In this document: positions 1 through 6,365 of the stretch, in pieces
Layout of the letters: each line of letters starts with the position of its first letter
How positions within the stretch are numbered: the stretch's first letter is position 1
Source: Gammaproteobacteria bacterium
Lineage (GTDB): Bacteria > Pseudomonadota > Gammaproteobacteria > Steroidobacterales > Steroidobacteraceae
DNA length: 6,365 bases
Reading direction: 5' to 3'
NCBI GenBank assembly: GCA_030040525.1
Contig: JASHTN010000228.1
Location: forward strand, 1 to 6,365
Notes under the pieces: generated by a model
Databases searched by the model: none
What the model saw: only the letters and a program-made list of their open reading frames with translations
What the model was told of the DNA's origin: nothing
Translations under genes and position numbers: made by a program

Positions 1-951
1 TTGAATACGGTGGGGATCGTGGACGAAGGTCGTATTTCCGGGGACATGGAACACTCCTATCAAGTAACTAAGGCGAAAGCACCGGCCATCGCCGCGCGCT
101 ACTACATGCATCGCAACTTTTTCATCAATGATCCAGATGCATTCAGCGTGCAGGAAGTGGCCCGCCCGACCTCAGTCGTCGGATCATCACAAGCACCGCT
201 TTCCTTGAGCGAAGCACAGGCCGCGATCGCACTCGCTGCGGTGTCGGGAGGGATGTTCGAGATCGGCGATGACCTCCCCACGCTCGGCTTTGAACCGGAT
301 CGACTTCAGCTCGTTACCAACCCCGATTTATTGCAAATGGCCACGCTCGGACGAGCTTCGGTGCCGGTCGATCTTCTGACGTACAGCGCGGAGGACGAGC
401 AGCCAAGTGTCTTCTTGCTGAGAGAGGACCAGCGCCAATGGATGCTGACGGTCTTTAACTGGACCGAGCAGCCGAAATCCCGGGTCTTGAAGCTCGCCGA
501 GATGGGCGTTCCCACTGAACACAGTCTGCGATTGCACGACGTACTCGGAGCGGATCAACGCCTGACTCTCGAGAAGGGTACGATTCGCCTCGGCGATGAG
601 CCAGCGCGCTCGGTGCGGATGATCAAGATCATCGATGAAGCAACCCCCACCGCGGCCCCGACGGTCACGGCGCAGGTGCCCGCGCACGCGGCAGTAGGTG
701 AGAGAGTGAGTTTCACTGCCACTGCAGCTCAGGGGGGTGTTCCTGCCTTGGCTTACCACTGGGATTTCGGCGACGGTACTACTGCTGATGGAGAAGACCA
801 GCAGCACAGCTACACCCTTGCGCGCACCTATATGGTACGACTGACAGCTGATGGGGTAGACGGCGTGCCGGCATACGCAGCCTTCTCCCTGGTCGTTCAG
901 GGCGAGGTAGCTCAGGGGCCTCCGCGACGCTATGTTGATCCTAGTGATTAG
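1..951 (+). CDS. C-terminal part of a GH27/GH36-like alpha-galactosidase with a PKD domain (5' end outside window)
   Basis: The frame is open at the left edge. The first codon, TTG, is almost certainly internal, because the visible part begins inside a catalytic barrel. Residues 11-15 read RISGD, which matches the position of the acid/base aspartate (RxxxD) of clan GH-D enzymes. Residues 43-46 are NDPD, as in the late barrel strand of GH27/GH36 enzymes, and residues 67-95 resemble the helix and 'gdDl' loop that follow it. Residues about 118-213 form the antiparallel beta-sandwich usual after the barrel. Residues about 218-301 are a PKD domain with the signature WDFGDG at 254-259, followed by a short tail. 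The family hydrolyses terminal alpha-galactosides or related sugars, and a PKD domain implies export and contact with polysaccharide. The signal peptide and nucleophile lie outside the window. Exact family and substrate are inferred. The gene converges on a second glycosidase gene. Confidence 0.8.
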   Translation: MNTVGIVDEGRISGDMEHSYQVTKAKAPAIAARYYMHRNFFINDPDAFSVQEVARPTSVVGSSQAPLSLSEAQAAIALAAVSGGMFEIGDDLPTLGFEPDRLQLVTNPDLLQMATLGRASVPVDLLTYSAEDEQPSVFLLREDQRQWMLTVFNWTEQPKSRVLKLAEMGVPTEHSLRLHDVLGADQRLTLEKGTIRLGDEPARSVRMIKIIDEATPTAAPTVTAQVPAHAAVGERVSFTATAAQGGVPALAYHWDFGDGTTADGEDQQHSYTLARTYMVRLTADGVDGVPAYAAFSLVVQGEVAQGPPRRYVDPSD

Positions 952-1027
952 GGTACGCCTGCTAACGAACTCCGCCTCGAGGCAAGAGGTCACGAACCCC
1001 TGATTTAGGACTTCTACCGATTCCCGC

Positions 1028-1053
1028 AAACAACAAGAGGCGGCAACGCCCCT
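1028..1053 (-). terminator. Candidate intrinsic terminator of the Tat-exported glycosidase gene
   Basis: Read on the - strand, this begins about 18 nt after the stop codon of the 644-residue gene. A 7-bp stem (AGGGGCG / CGCCTCT, one G-U pair) encloses the loop TTGC and is followed by the T-rich run TGTTGTTT. The stem is short and the T tract is interrupted, so it is moderate rather than strong. On the + strand the same stem has an A-C mismatch and no T tail, so it is not expected to end the convergent alpha-galactosidase transcript. The rest of the 120-nt gap holds a 10-bp loopless palindrome (974-983) and nothing else recognised. Confidence 0.45.
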
Positions 1054-1071
1054 GCAAGAGTCGCGCTCGCT

Positions 1072-3006
1072 TCAGGGTTGATAATGACCGCCCACGGGTC
1101 GAAAGCCTGCCCGCCATCCGTTGTTTGCCTGCCTCAACAGCACCGCGAGCAGCGCGTAATAACTGTCCGTCAAGAAGCCTTCAGAGCCGGATGGTGTTCC
1201 GTCCCACTGCCGCCAATCATTCGACATGCCGTTCGCACCGCGGTTTTCGAAACCGCACCTGTCATATTCGCCGAGCATCGCGAAGAGAATTTTGTCGGCT
1301 TCTTCCCGCCGGCCCAAATCATAGAGCGCGGCCAGGGTAAAGAAGCTAAACGCACCGGTGGCTCCGCCATTCTCGTATTTTTGAAACCCATCGGAATTGT
1401 TCGGCAGCGTCCCGCATCCGAAGCGTCCTTTGCCGCGCTTGTCTACACAGTCGTCTAGGGCCACTGATACAAGGTTCCCCGGTAATCCCATGTTGAAGCT
1501 GTCGTACCCTACTTCCCTCATCTTCTCCATCAACTTGTCCATGATGGCGTTGGCCTGCCTTATCGGCACCAGGCCATAATGAATTGCAGCGCCGTTCACC
1601 CAAAGGAAGTAGTAGTCGTGCAGCTTTCCATCGGCACTCTTCCACCCGGCAAGAACGCCTGTCGTCGGATCAAAGAACTCGCGATAATAATTTTCGCGCA
1701 ACTTTGCGGCCGCACTCTCGTAACGTCTCGCATCGTCGTCCCTGCCGACTTTCCTTGACATCATCGCCATATAGCCCAAGGCACGATATGCGAGCGCGTT
1801 GGCGTATGCATCCTCGTGGCCAAATCCGATCGTGTCCCACCAATTTGACGGCCGGAATGTCGGTGTTGCGTCGTTCCAGATTCCTGAATTACCGCTGATG
1901 CTGTACTTGACCAGACCGTTGCCACTCGCGTCGGTGTGTAGCATCGCCTCCGCCCACCCCCTGATGCCGTCATAGTTCGCCGCGAGCCACCTATCGCTGT
2001 TTCCTGTGAGCACGCACTGGCCTGCTGCAATCAGCATCGAGGGAAATGTGTCCGAGAATGGAGAGTCTGATTCAGTCCACGGCTTCGACGGCAGCCCATA
2101 GGCGAGCTCCACGGTTCCACCGGCCAGGATTCTGTTCAGCGTTTGCCCCACGACATCAAGGGCGGTCAACCCCTCCACAAGCGGCGGGGTCCGGGCGGCA
2201 ATGTCGGCGTATTCGTAATAGCAGAACGCACAGGTATCGCTCGCCGTATTATTGGCGAGCGCCGGAAACTCGGGATTCAGTTGTAATGCATTCAACCAAT
2301 TACGCCTGAAGGCATCGAAGCGGCTATCGCCCTCGATTCCGTTTACGTTCGGGTAGATCGCTACAACTTCAAGCGTATATACGATGTGTCGCCGGTCCGC
2401 CGTCGCGCCCGGGAGCGCGAGCGTCGCGTTAGACTTTCGGTCGTCAGCCGATTTGTAAGTCAAGCCGAGATCGCTCGCGCTCGAGGTGAGTCGCATCGAG
2501 CCCTGCCCTGGGAAATGAAGTAGCGCCGGAAGGGCCAGCAACTTGTCTTCCCGGACGACGCCGAGAACTGTACTGTGCACATCCTTCAGATTAAAAAGAA
2601 ACGTCACCGGCCCCGGTTCCGTGGCTTGCGACCACTTCGAGGTCAGCACAATTCTGCTGCCGCTAAATTCGAACGTCCATGCCGCGGGAGAAAACTCGGC
2701 CTCGCCCGCGGCTGCGCGGTACTCCACCCGCCGCACATTGCCTCGAATGTGGCTAGTGGCCCTAAGCTTCCCACTAGGAGCGCTTGCACCTACAATGTTC
2801 GGGCCGCGCCTTCCTTTTCCCAGTCCGTCTACGTTCAGCATCACGAACTGAGGCGCCGCCGCGGAGAGTTCCACTTCCATCCTCTCCGAAATAAAATGCA
2901 ACGCGACACTCTCGTCGTTTGCTTGAGCAGTTGACCCACGATCGAAAGCCAGAGCCACGGTGGTAGCTGCTCCAACCCGCTTCAAGAATTCTCTCCGCTT
3001 CAACAT
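1072..3006 (-). CDS. Tat-exported six-hairpin glycosidase-like protein
   Basis: A complete 644-residue protein. The N-terminus KRREFLK, followed by a short hydrophobic stretch and AQA at 27-29, is a clear twin-arginine signal with a likely cleavage before N30, so the protein folds in the cytoplasm and is exported. Residues about 32-220 look like an all-beta N-terminal domain. Residues about 230-630 show the helical repeats typical of (alpha/alpha)6-barrel glycosidases: NWWD at 388-391, HEDAYANAL at 397-405, YENGG at 544-548 and a closing helix near 611-625. Acidic residues in these motifs (D391, E398, D399, E545) are candidate catalytic groups; this is inference. I cannot assign a GH family or substrate. 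The ATG is chosen because the Tat motif follows directly; a purine-rich AAGGGGG lies about 10 nt upstream. The convergent alpha-galactosidase neighbour suggests a role in glycan breakdown. Confidence 0.75.
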   Translation of the reverse strand: MLKRREFLKRVGAATTVALAFDRGSTAQANDESVALHFISERMEVELSAAAPQFVMLNVDGLGKGRRGPNIVGASAPSGKLRATSHIRGNVRRVEYRAAAGEAEFSPAAWTFEFSGSRIVLTSKWSQATEPGPVTFLFNLKDVHSTVLGVVREDKLLALPALLHFPGQGSMRLTSSASDLGLTYKSADDRKSNATLALPGATADRRHIVYTLEVVAIYPNVNGIEGDSRFDAFRRNWLNALQLNPEFPALANNTASDTCAFCYYEYADIAARTPPLVEGLTALDVVGQTLNRILAGGTVELAYGLPSKPWTESDSPFSDTFPSMLIAAGQCVLTGNSDRWLAANYDGIRGWAEAMLHTDASGNGLVKYSISGNSGIWNDATPTFRPSNWWDTIGFGHEDAYANALAYRALGYMAMMSRKVGRDDDARRYESAAAKLRENYYREFFDPTTGVLAGWKSADGKLHDYYFLWVNGAAIHYGLVPIRQANAIMDKLMEKMREVGYDSFNMGLPGNLVSVALDDCVDKRGKGRFGCGTLPNNSDGFQKYENGGATGAFSFFTLAALYDLGRREEADKILFAMLGEYDRCGFENRGANGMSNDWRQWDGTPSGSEGFLTDSYYALLAVLLRQANNGWRAGFRPVGGHYQP

Positions 3007-3408
3007 TTCTCCCGCGCCCCCTTGGCTTCAACTGACACTGAACGGTCCCACAGGCATTCCGGTTTCCCGGCGACGACACATCGCATATACCCGTGAGGAA
3101 CCCTGGCTCCCTTGCAGATGGTTCGCTCCGGAGAGCACGCGCGACGCGTCGACGTAGCTTCAGTTGGCTGGCGAATCACACCAGGGACATCGCGAGCACA
3201 TGATACTGATTTATCTAGCTTTTGTTCTCTGGAGCGAGCGAGAGGGGGACCAGTTGAGACCCCCTGATTTACGGGTGAATGGCTCCCCGGGTTGCAGTGG
3301 TCAAAACAACGTAAGTGTTTGAGCCCAGCAGCATTTTCTCTGAAGCACGTTCTGAGGTACCCCTGCACATGACCCCCGAGGTACGGGCTGGGGCGATCTC
3401 GCGCGAGA
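3007..3408. other. Gene-poor stretch upstream of the Tat glycosidase gene, with a stem-loop
   Basis: No convincing gene was found in these 402 bases. One - strand frame stays open through it as an extension of the AlpA frame, but its product is rich in Cys, Arg, Ser and Pro and looks like non-coding readthrough. The region must hold the promoter and leader of the glycosidase gene. The most AT-rich patch is 3201-3235. It contains TATCAT on the - strand with 17 nt to AGAACA, a poor -35 match, so no promoter is called. A perfect 6-bp stem AGGGGG / CCCCCT with an 11-nt loop sits at 3243-3265. No tRNA or att-like site was recognised. Confidence 0.5.
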
Positions 3409-3656
3409 TTACCTGGGATTGCCTGATTCAATCGTAAGTCGCACCGCCCGAGCGCGCAGGCGGTCACGCTGTTCCTCTGAGTCGACTGACCGGTCGCGAC
3501 TCCGCCCCACTGAGTGATGTCGGTATCGAGCCAGGCGACGGAGTTCTTGCTAAGTCGTCGACGCTTGGGGAACTCACCGGCGAGCTCGAGTCGGTAGATC
3601 GTCATCCGCGAGAGGCCGGTGAGCTGTGTTACCTGTCCAATACGTAGGAACTTCAT
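3409..3656 (-). CDS. AlpA-family helix-turn-helix regulator, probably frameshifted near its C-terminus
   Basis: The first 50 residues from the ATG at 3656 are a typical AlpA/MerR-like winged HTH: MKFLRIGQV, then TGLSRMTIYRL in the recognition region, the GEFPKRR wing, and a closing segment of the form SVAWLDTDITQW. Such proteins are DNA-binding regulators of about 60-90 residues, often controlling excision or integrase genes of prophage-like elements. After W50 the unshifted frame runs on for some 168 residues to 3000 with non-protein-like composition. Adding one base in the C4 run at 3505-3508 (G4 on the coding strand) gives a charged helical ending (EEQRDRLRARAVRLT) and a TAA at 3409-3411, for 82 residues in total. 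I favour that model, but it is inference. An upstream in-frame ATG at 3719 is rejected in favour of 3656, which has a good ribosome binding site. No integrase lies nearby. Confidence 0.65.
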
Positions 3657-3663
3657 GTTGATA

Positions 3664-3669
3664 TTTCCT
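3664..3669 (-). promoter_or_regulatory. Ribosome binding site of the AlpA-like gene
   Basis: AGGAAA on the - strand, with AGGA lying 9 nt before the ATG at 3656. It decides the start of the regulator at 3656 rather than the upstream in-frame ATG at 3719, which lies inside a palindrome. Confidence 0.6.
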
Positions 3670-3708
3670 GTGACGTGCCGTTTCGGGGCGGGCGCACGCC
3701 TCGCGCTC

Positions 3709-3725
3709 GAACCAATCATTGGTTC
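3709..3725. promoter_or_regulatory. Perfect 17-bp palindrome upstream of the AlpA-like gene, candidate operator
   Basis: GAACCAATCATTGGTTC has two exact 8-bp arms around one central base. It lies 53-69 bp upstream of the regulator's ATG, where a promoter or operator would be expected. No T run follows it on either strand, so it is not a good intrinsic terminator. Binding by the adjacent AlpA-like protein or by another dimeric regulator is inference. Confidence 0.4.
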
Positions 3726-3936
3726 AGCTCGCGCGAAAAGTCATCAGGGGGTTTGTGGCCAGTTTGCGCACATACCTCGCGTTCTTTTTGCCAAGTAGTG
3801 GTCGAATCCCCCAAATACTCAGACGATTTTCAGAGGCGATCTGAATCTCATCAATGACTTCCTTCGCGGAAGACGTGTCCCCGACGATCGAGCGATCGCC
3901 TCGCCCGTGCTGCACGAGCGCTCGCGGCAATCGCAT
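3724..3936 (-). CDS. Small hypothetical protein, weakly supported
   Basis: A 70-codon frame from ATG at 3936 to TGA at 3724-3726, lying between the transporter gene and the AlpA-like gene on the same strand. I do not recognise the product. Residues about 22-62 (SSAKEVIDEIQIASENR and the LGKKNARYVRKL segment) look like a plausible soluble, mixed-charge protein, more so than the N-terminal 20 residues. There is no Shine-Dalgarno sequence before the ATG, and the N-terminal part runs through a GC-rich palindrome cluster. It could be a fragment of an older gene, with an artificial start. No transmembrane segment or cysteine motif is visible. Confidence 0.25.
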   Translation of the reverse strand: MRLPRALVQHGRGDRSIVGDTSSAKEVIDEIQIASENRLSIWGIRPLLGKKNARYVRKLATNPLMTFRAS

Positions 3937-3958
3937 TTCAGGAGCACGAGGCCTCGCG
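3906..3958. repeat. Cluster of three GC-rich palindromes, two forming a direct repeat
   Basis: CGTGCTGCACG (3906-3916), CGAGCGCTCG (3915-3924) and CGAGGCCTCG (3947-3956) are each perfect palindromes. The last two sit in near-identical 14-mers, GCACGAGcgCTCGCG-type, at 3913-3926 and 3945-3958. These differ only in the two central bases and are offset by 32 bp. The cluster starts 6 nt after the transporter's stop codon (- strand). No T tract follows, so it may be a Rho-dependent 3' end structure, a protein-binding array or compositional chance. Confidence 0.35.
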
Positions 3959-3963
3959 ATCGG

Positions 3964-5264
3964 CTAGTCCTCCTCGATATCTCGAGCCTCGAATAGCCAA
4001 GCGAAGAGCAGCGCGCTTACAACGCTTATTGCCGCCGCGAGCGTGAAGGCCGCAGCGTACGTGCCGGTTAGATCGATCAGCCAGCCGGTCACAGTCACTC
4101 CTACGATCCCGGGTATGGTTGCGAACGTGTTGCTGAAGCCGTAAAGGACGGCTGAGGATCTCGGCACAACATCCAACACCCCGGCCGCGAACCCCGCTGA
4201 GAAGCACGCCAAGGCACCCGCCGCTACGCAAAGAAGCGCCACGGCAGCCGCGGCGGATCGCACCTGAGGCAGGATCAACAGCAGGCTGGCGGTAGTCAGG
4301 AGTGCTGTGCATTGCACCCATTTGCGAATGACCGTCCGGTTGGCTCCGCGGCGTATCCGGCGGTCGGATGCGGCCCCCACCATATTGCTGGCAACGATCG
4401 AGGTGATCCACGGTGCGGCGGAGAGCAAGCCGGCCCCGGCGATACTGAGCTTATGCACGTCGCGGTGTAACTCGGGAGCCACGAGAGCAGCAGGTAGAGG
4501 TTCCACGTCGTCGCGAAATGCGCGGCGACGATGGCCACCGCCGGCGCGCGCAGCAGAAGCGCTCGGAGCGGCGGACCGTCGGTGGCATCGGCATGCGGAC
4601 GAACGGTCGACAGCAGCGTCCGCTCTTGGGCGCCGAGTCGCCGCTCGTTGAGCGGGTCATTCGCAACCTGGAGGATCCAGACGATGACCCAGATGAGTCC
4701 CACGACTCCGAAGGCGTAGAAAGCCATCGGCCAGCCGTATCGCTCGACGAGCCATCCGGCCGCCATGAGTCCGATCAGTGTGCCAGCGGGTACTCCGCTC
4801 ATCAGTACCGCAATAGCCCGGCCACGTTCGAGTGGTGGAACCCAGCGGCCAAATAACTCATAGGCTGCCGGAAACATCACCGCCTCACCAAGGCCCATGC
4901 CGACGCGTGCCGCGAGCAACGCAACGATCGACACGCCGGCGGCGAGCGGTGTCAGCAGGGTGAAGAGCGACCAGGCCAGAACTGCCACGGCCAGTAGAGG
5001 CTTACCGCCGAAGCGCCGCGCGAGAAGGCCCGACGGAAACATGAAGAGAAGGTAGCCAACGAAAAAGGCGGAGAGAACGAAGCCCTTCTGCGTTTGCGAC
5101 CATGCGAAGCGGTCCTGCATCGCGACCGCTGCAACGGAAATGTTCACTCGATCGGTATAGGCGATCACGCAGCCGAGAAACGTCAGACTGACGACCAGGA
5201 GGCGTCGCCGGTTTCCGTGCGCACCCGGACGGCCGGCGCCATTCCACACGGCGTCGGTCGTCAA
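3964..5264 (-). pseudogene. MFS transporter of the anion:cation symporter (ACS) type, split by a one-base frameshift
   Basis: Two overlapping frames join into one 12-TM protein of about 433 residues, normal for this family. The first frame gives residues 1-266: YTDRVNISVA in TM1, the loop 2-3 signature GLLARRFGGK at 79-88, and the ACS-like VGMGLGEAVMFP in TM4. It leaves the family pattern after LSWLPSY. The second frame supplies the rest, from RDVHKLSIAGAG through SDRRIRRG with the following IRK (loop 8-9) to the last helices, ending at TAG 3964-3966. One missing base near 4466-4467 would restore reading. ACS proteins import organic anions such as hexuronates, tartrate-like acids or phosphate across the inner membrane; the substrate here is unknown. 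The TTG start overlaps the upstream gene's stop (TTGA), with only a weak ribosome binding site, suggesting translational coupling. It could be a real inactivation or a sequencing indel. Confidence 0.85.
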
Positions 5265-6365
5265 TCCACGCGTCTCAAGGCAAACACGTTGCGATGACCC
5301 CCCAGCAGCATCAGCGCTCTGCGATCGGCGCTCAGGTCCTCGTCACTGATGAGATCTCGGCGCAGGCCGTCGCGCTTGAGCGCGTATCGTCGCATGTCTT
5401 CCGCGAGCCGCGTTAGGGCGGCGCTTTGAGAGGAGTGCAGTTGTCGGATGACGCTCTCGGGGCCGATTGCGTGCGTCAGCATGTCCAGATGCGGGAGGCA
5501 CAGCTGGGGCTGGCCTGGGTTGACTACCTCCAGCTCTGACTCCAGGTGCTCGGCCATCCGCACCAGCGCCTCACGTTCCAGGCGAATGTGAGTGCGGCAC
5601 ACCTCGCAGGTGCCCGACTGCAACGGGGACTCTGCTGCCTCTGGGTCGCTGCGTTCAGGGAGAGTCGCCATCTCATGCAGCCGCGTCGCCCAACGATCCA
5701 CGAGGGGTGCGAGGCCTACGCAGATCGTTTGTGGACTCGCGATCGCCCCGAGCTGCCAATAGTGAAACGCACAGAGACCGCCCGTCTCGGCGAGCTGATC
5801 CTGAGTGGCGCGCTCCGAGGTGATCTCCCACTGGTAGCGGCAAAGGAAGTCATAGAGCCCCTGATCGAGTTGCTCGCAGATCTCGCAGTGCCTGAAGCCG
5901 GCTGCCTGGGGGGAATCAGCCGCGGGGGCACGACGACGCCAGCCGACGTCCGGGCGGCCGTGGGCCACGGATTCTTTGAGCGCCTGTAGCCGCTCCGAGT
6001 CCTCCCTGGAGTGGGGGGCCTCAGTCAGCGCGAGCGCCACCCGCTCACACGTCCGCAGAAGAAAATTGGTCTGCCGGTCGTTCAACAGAAAGCGAGTCAC
6101 CTCGGCACGGAGCGTATCCACTCCGCTTGCAGCATAGCGGGCGCTGTCCTGGCTGCGATTTGCCTCGAGCGCATCACGGGCCGAGACGGAAAAGGTGCTC
6201 GGCACAGGCTCGTTAAACACCCGCTCCGCCTGGTCCCTCACGTGCGTGAGGACGTGCGCTCGCTCGTCCGCCGAGGCGAGATCGTGCTTATTGATGACGA
6301 GGAACACGCGGCTCGAAGAAGGCGCGATTCGGCGCAGCACCTCGAGCTCTTCCGCAGAAAGCGGA
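5261..6365 (-). CDS. C-terminal part of a dynamin-like GTPase fused to two CxxC...CxxH modules (5' end outside window)
   Basis: The frame is open at the right edge; 367 codons before the stop are visible. Numbering from the GTG codon at 6340, the start resembles the end of a bacterial dynamin-type GTPase domain: the G4 motif NKHD at 17-20, after VFLVI, and SVSARDALEA at 51-60. P-loop and G2/G3 would lie upstream. After a helical link come two similar cysteine modules: C152-x2-C155 with C190-x2-H193, and C245-x2-C248 with C281-x2-H284. These are likely Zn or other metal sites, comparable in pattern to CxxC...LCxxH proteins of unknown function. There is no visible transmembrane segment and no room for the long helical stalk of classical dynamins. 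The C-terminus is basic and helical. The protein is probably cytoplasmic, acting on membranes or a metal-dependent process, but the function is unknown. The stop overlaps the start of the MFS gene by four bases. Confidence 0.75.
   Translation of the reverse strand, partial: PLSAEELEVLRRIAPSSSRVFLVINKHDLASADERAHVLTHVRDQAERVFNEPVPSTFSVSARDALEANRSQDSARYAASGVDTLRAEVTRFLLNDRQTNFLLRTCERVALALTEAPHSREDSERLQALKESVAHGRPDVGWRRRAPAADSPQAAGFRHCEICEQLDQGLYDFLCRYQWEITSERATQDQLAETGGLCAFHYWQLGAIASPQTICVGLAPLVDRWATRLHEMATLPERSDPEAAESPLQSGTCEVCRTHIRLEREALVRMAEHLESELEVVNPGQPQLCLPHLDMLTHAIGPESVIRQLHSSQSAALTRLAEDMRRYALKRDGLRRDLISDEDLSADRRALMLLGGHRNVFALRRVD

Noticed and set aside
1..3. TTG at the window edge as a start codon
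   Set aside because: The following residues are already inside the catalytic barrel (acid/base motif at residues 11-15), so the gene begins upstream of the window.
974..983. Palindrome GCCTCGAGGC as terminator of the alpha-galactosidase gene
   Set aside because: It has no loop and no T tract after it, so it does not qualify as an intrinsic terminator.
328..1029. A 233-codon - strand frame opposite the alpha-galactosidase
   Set aside because: It is antisense to a well-supported GH/PKD coding region, and its product has no recognisable features.
3000..3719. A 239-codon - strand reading frame containing the AlpA domain and ending seven bases inside the next gene
   Set aside because: Only residues 22-71 resemble a protein family. 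The rest is Cys/Arg/Ser-rich with no recognisable domain, and the true start is at 3656 by its ribosome binding site.
3007..3963. tRNA gene, att site or CRISPR array associated with the AlpA-like gene
   Set aside because: No cloverleaf-like sequence with a T-arm consensus, no long direct repeats and no regularly spaced repeats were seen.
4440..4506. Programmed ribosomal frameshift in the transporter
   Set aside because: No slippery heptamer with a downstream structure is evident at the junction. A simple indel explains it better.
5546..5989. A 147-codon + strand frame
   Set aside because: It lies antisense to the cysteine-module part of the GTPase gene, whose motifs are clear. The opposing frame is a GC-rich shadow.

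Overview
This 6.4-kb, GC-rich window looks like a chromosomal segment of a free-living, probably soil or plant-associated bacterium. It carries secreted glycoside hydrolases, a Tat signal and an organic-anion transporter of the ACS type. Acidobacteria-like or proteobacterial hosts would both fit; the sequence alone does not settle the phylum. Gene density is high, apart from one gene-poor stretch of about 950 bases (3007-3963).

Left part (1-3006): two carbohydrate-active genes converge. On the + strand is the 3' end of a clan GH-D (GH27/GH36-like) alpha-galactosidase-type enzyme with a C-terminal PKD domain; its start lies outside the window. On the - strand is a complete 644-residue Tat-exported protein with an (alpha/alpha)6 'six-hairpin' glycosidase-like catalytic region. 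A candidate intrinsic terminator for the second gene lies between them. Together they suggest extracytoplasmic breakdown of galactose-containing or other plant or microbial glycans.

Middle part (3007-3963): a small AlpA-family helix-turn-helix regulator (- strand) has a convincing ribosome binding site. Its C-terminal coding frame appears to be lost by one base at a C4 run. A perfect 17-bp palindrome lies upstream of its start, and further GC-rich palindromes lie between it and the transporter. A 70-codon reading frame here is only weakly supported. AlpA-type regulators usually belong to prophage-like or integrative elements, but no integrase, att site or tRNA was seen, so this may be a remnant.

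Right part (3964-6365): a two-gene - strand operon. A dynamin-like GTPase, cut by the right window edge, is fused to two C-terminal CxxC...CxxH putative metal-binding modules. Its TGA stop overlaps the TTG start of a 12-TM MFS transporter of the anion:cation symporter type. The transporter is split by a single-base frameshift near 4467. The GTPase plus twin Cys/His-module architecture, coupled to a transporter, is the most unusual item in the window.
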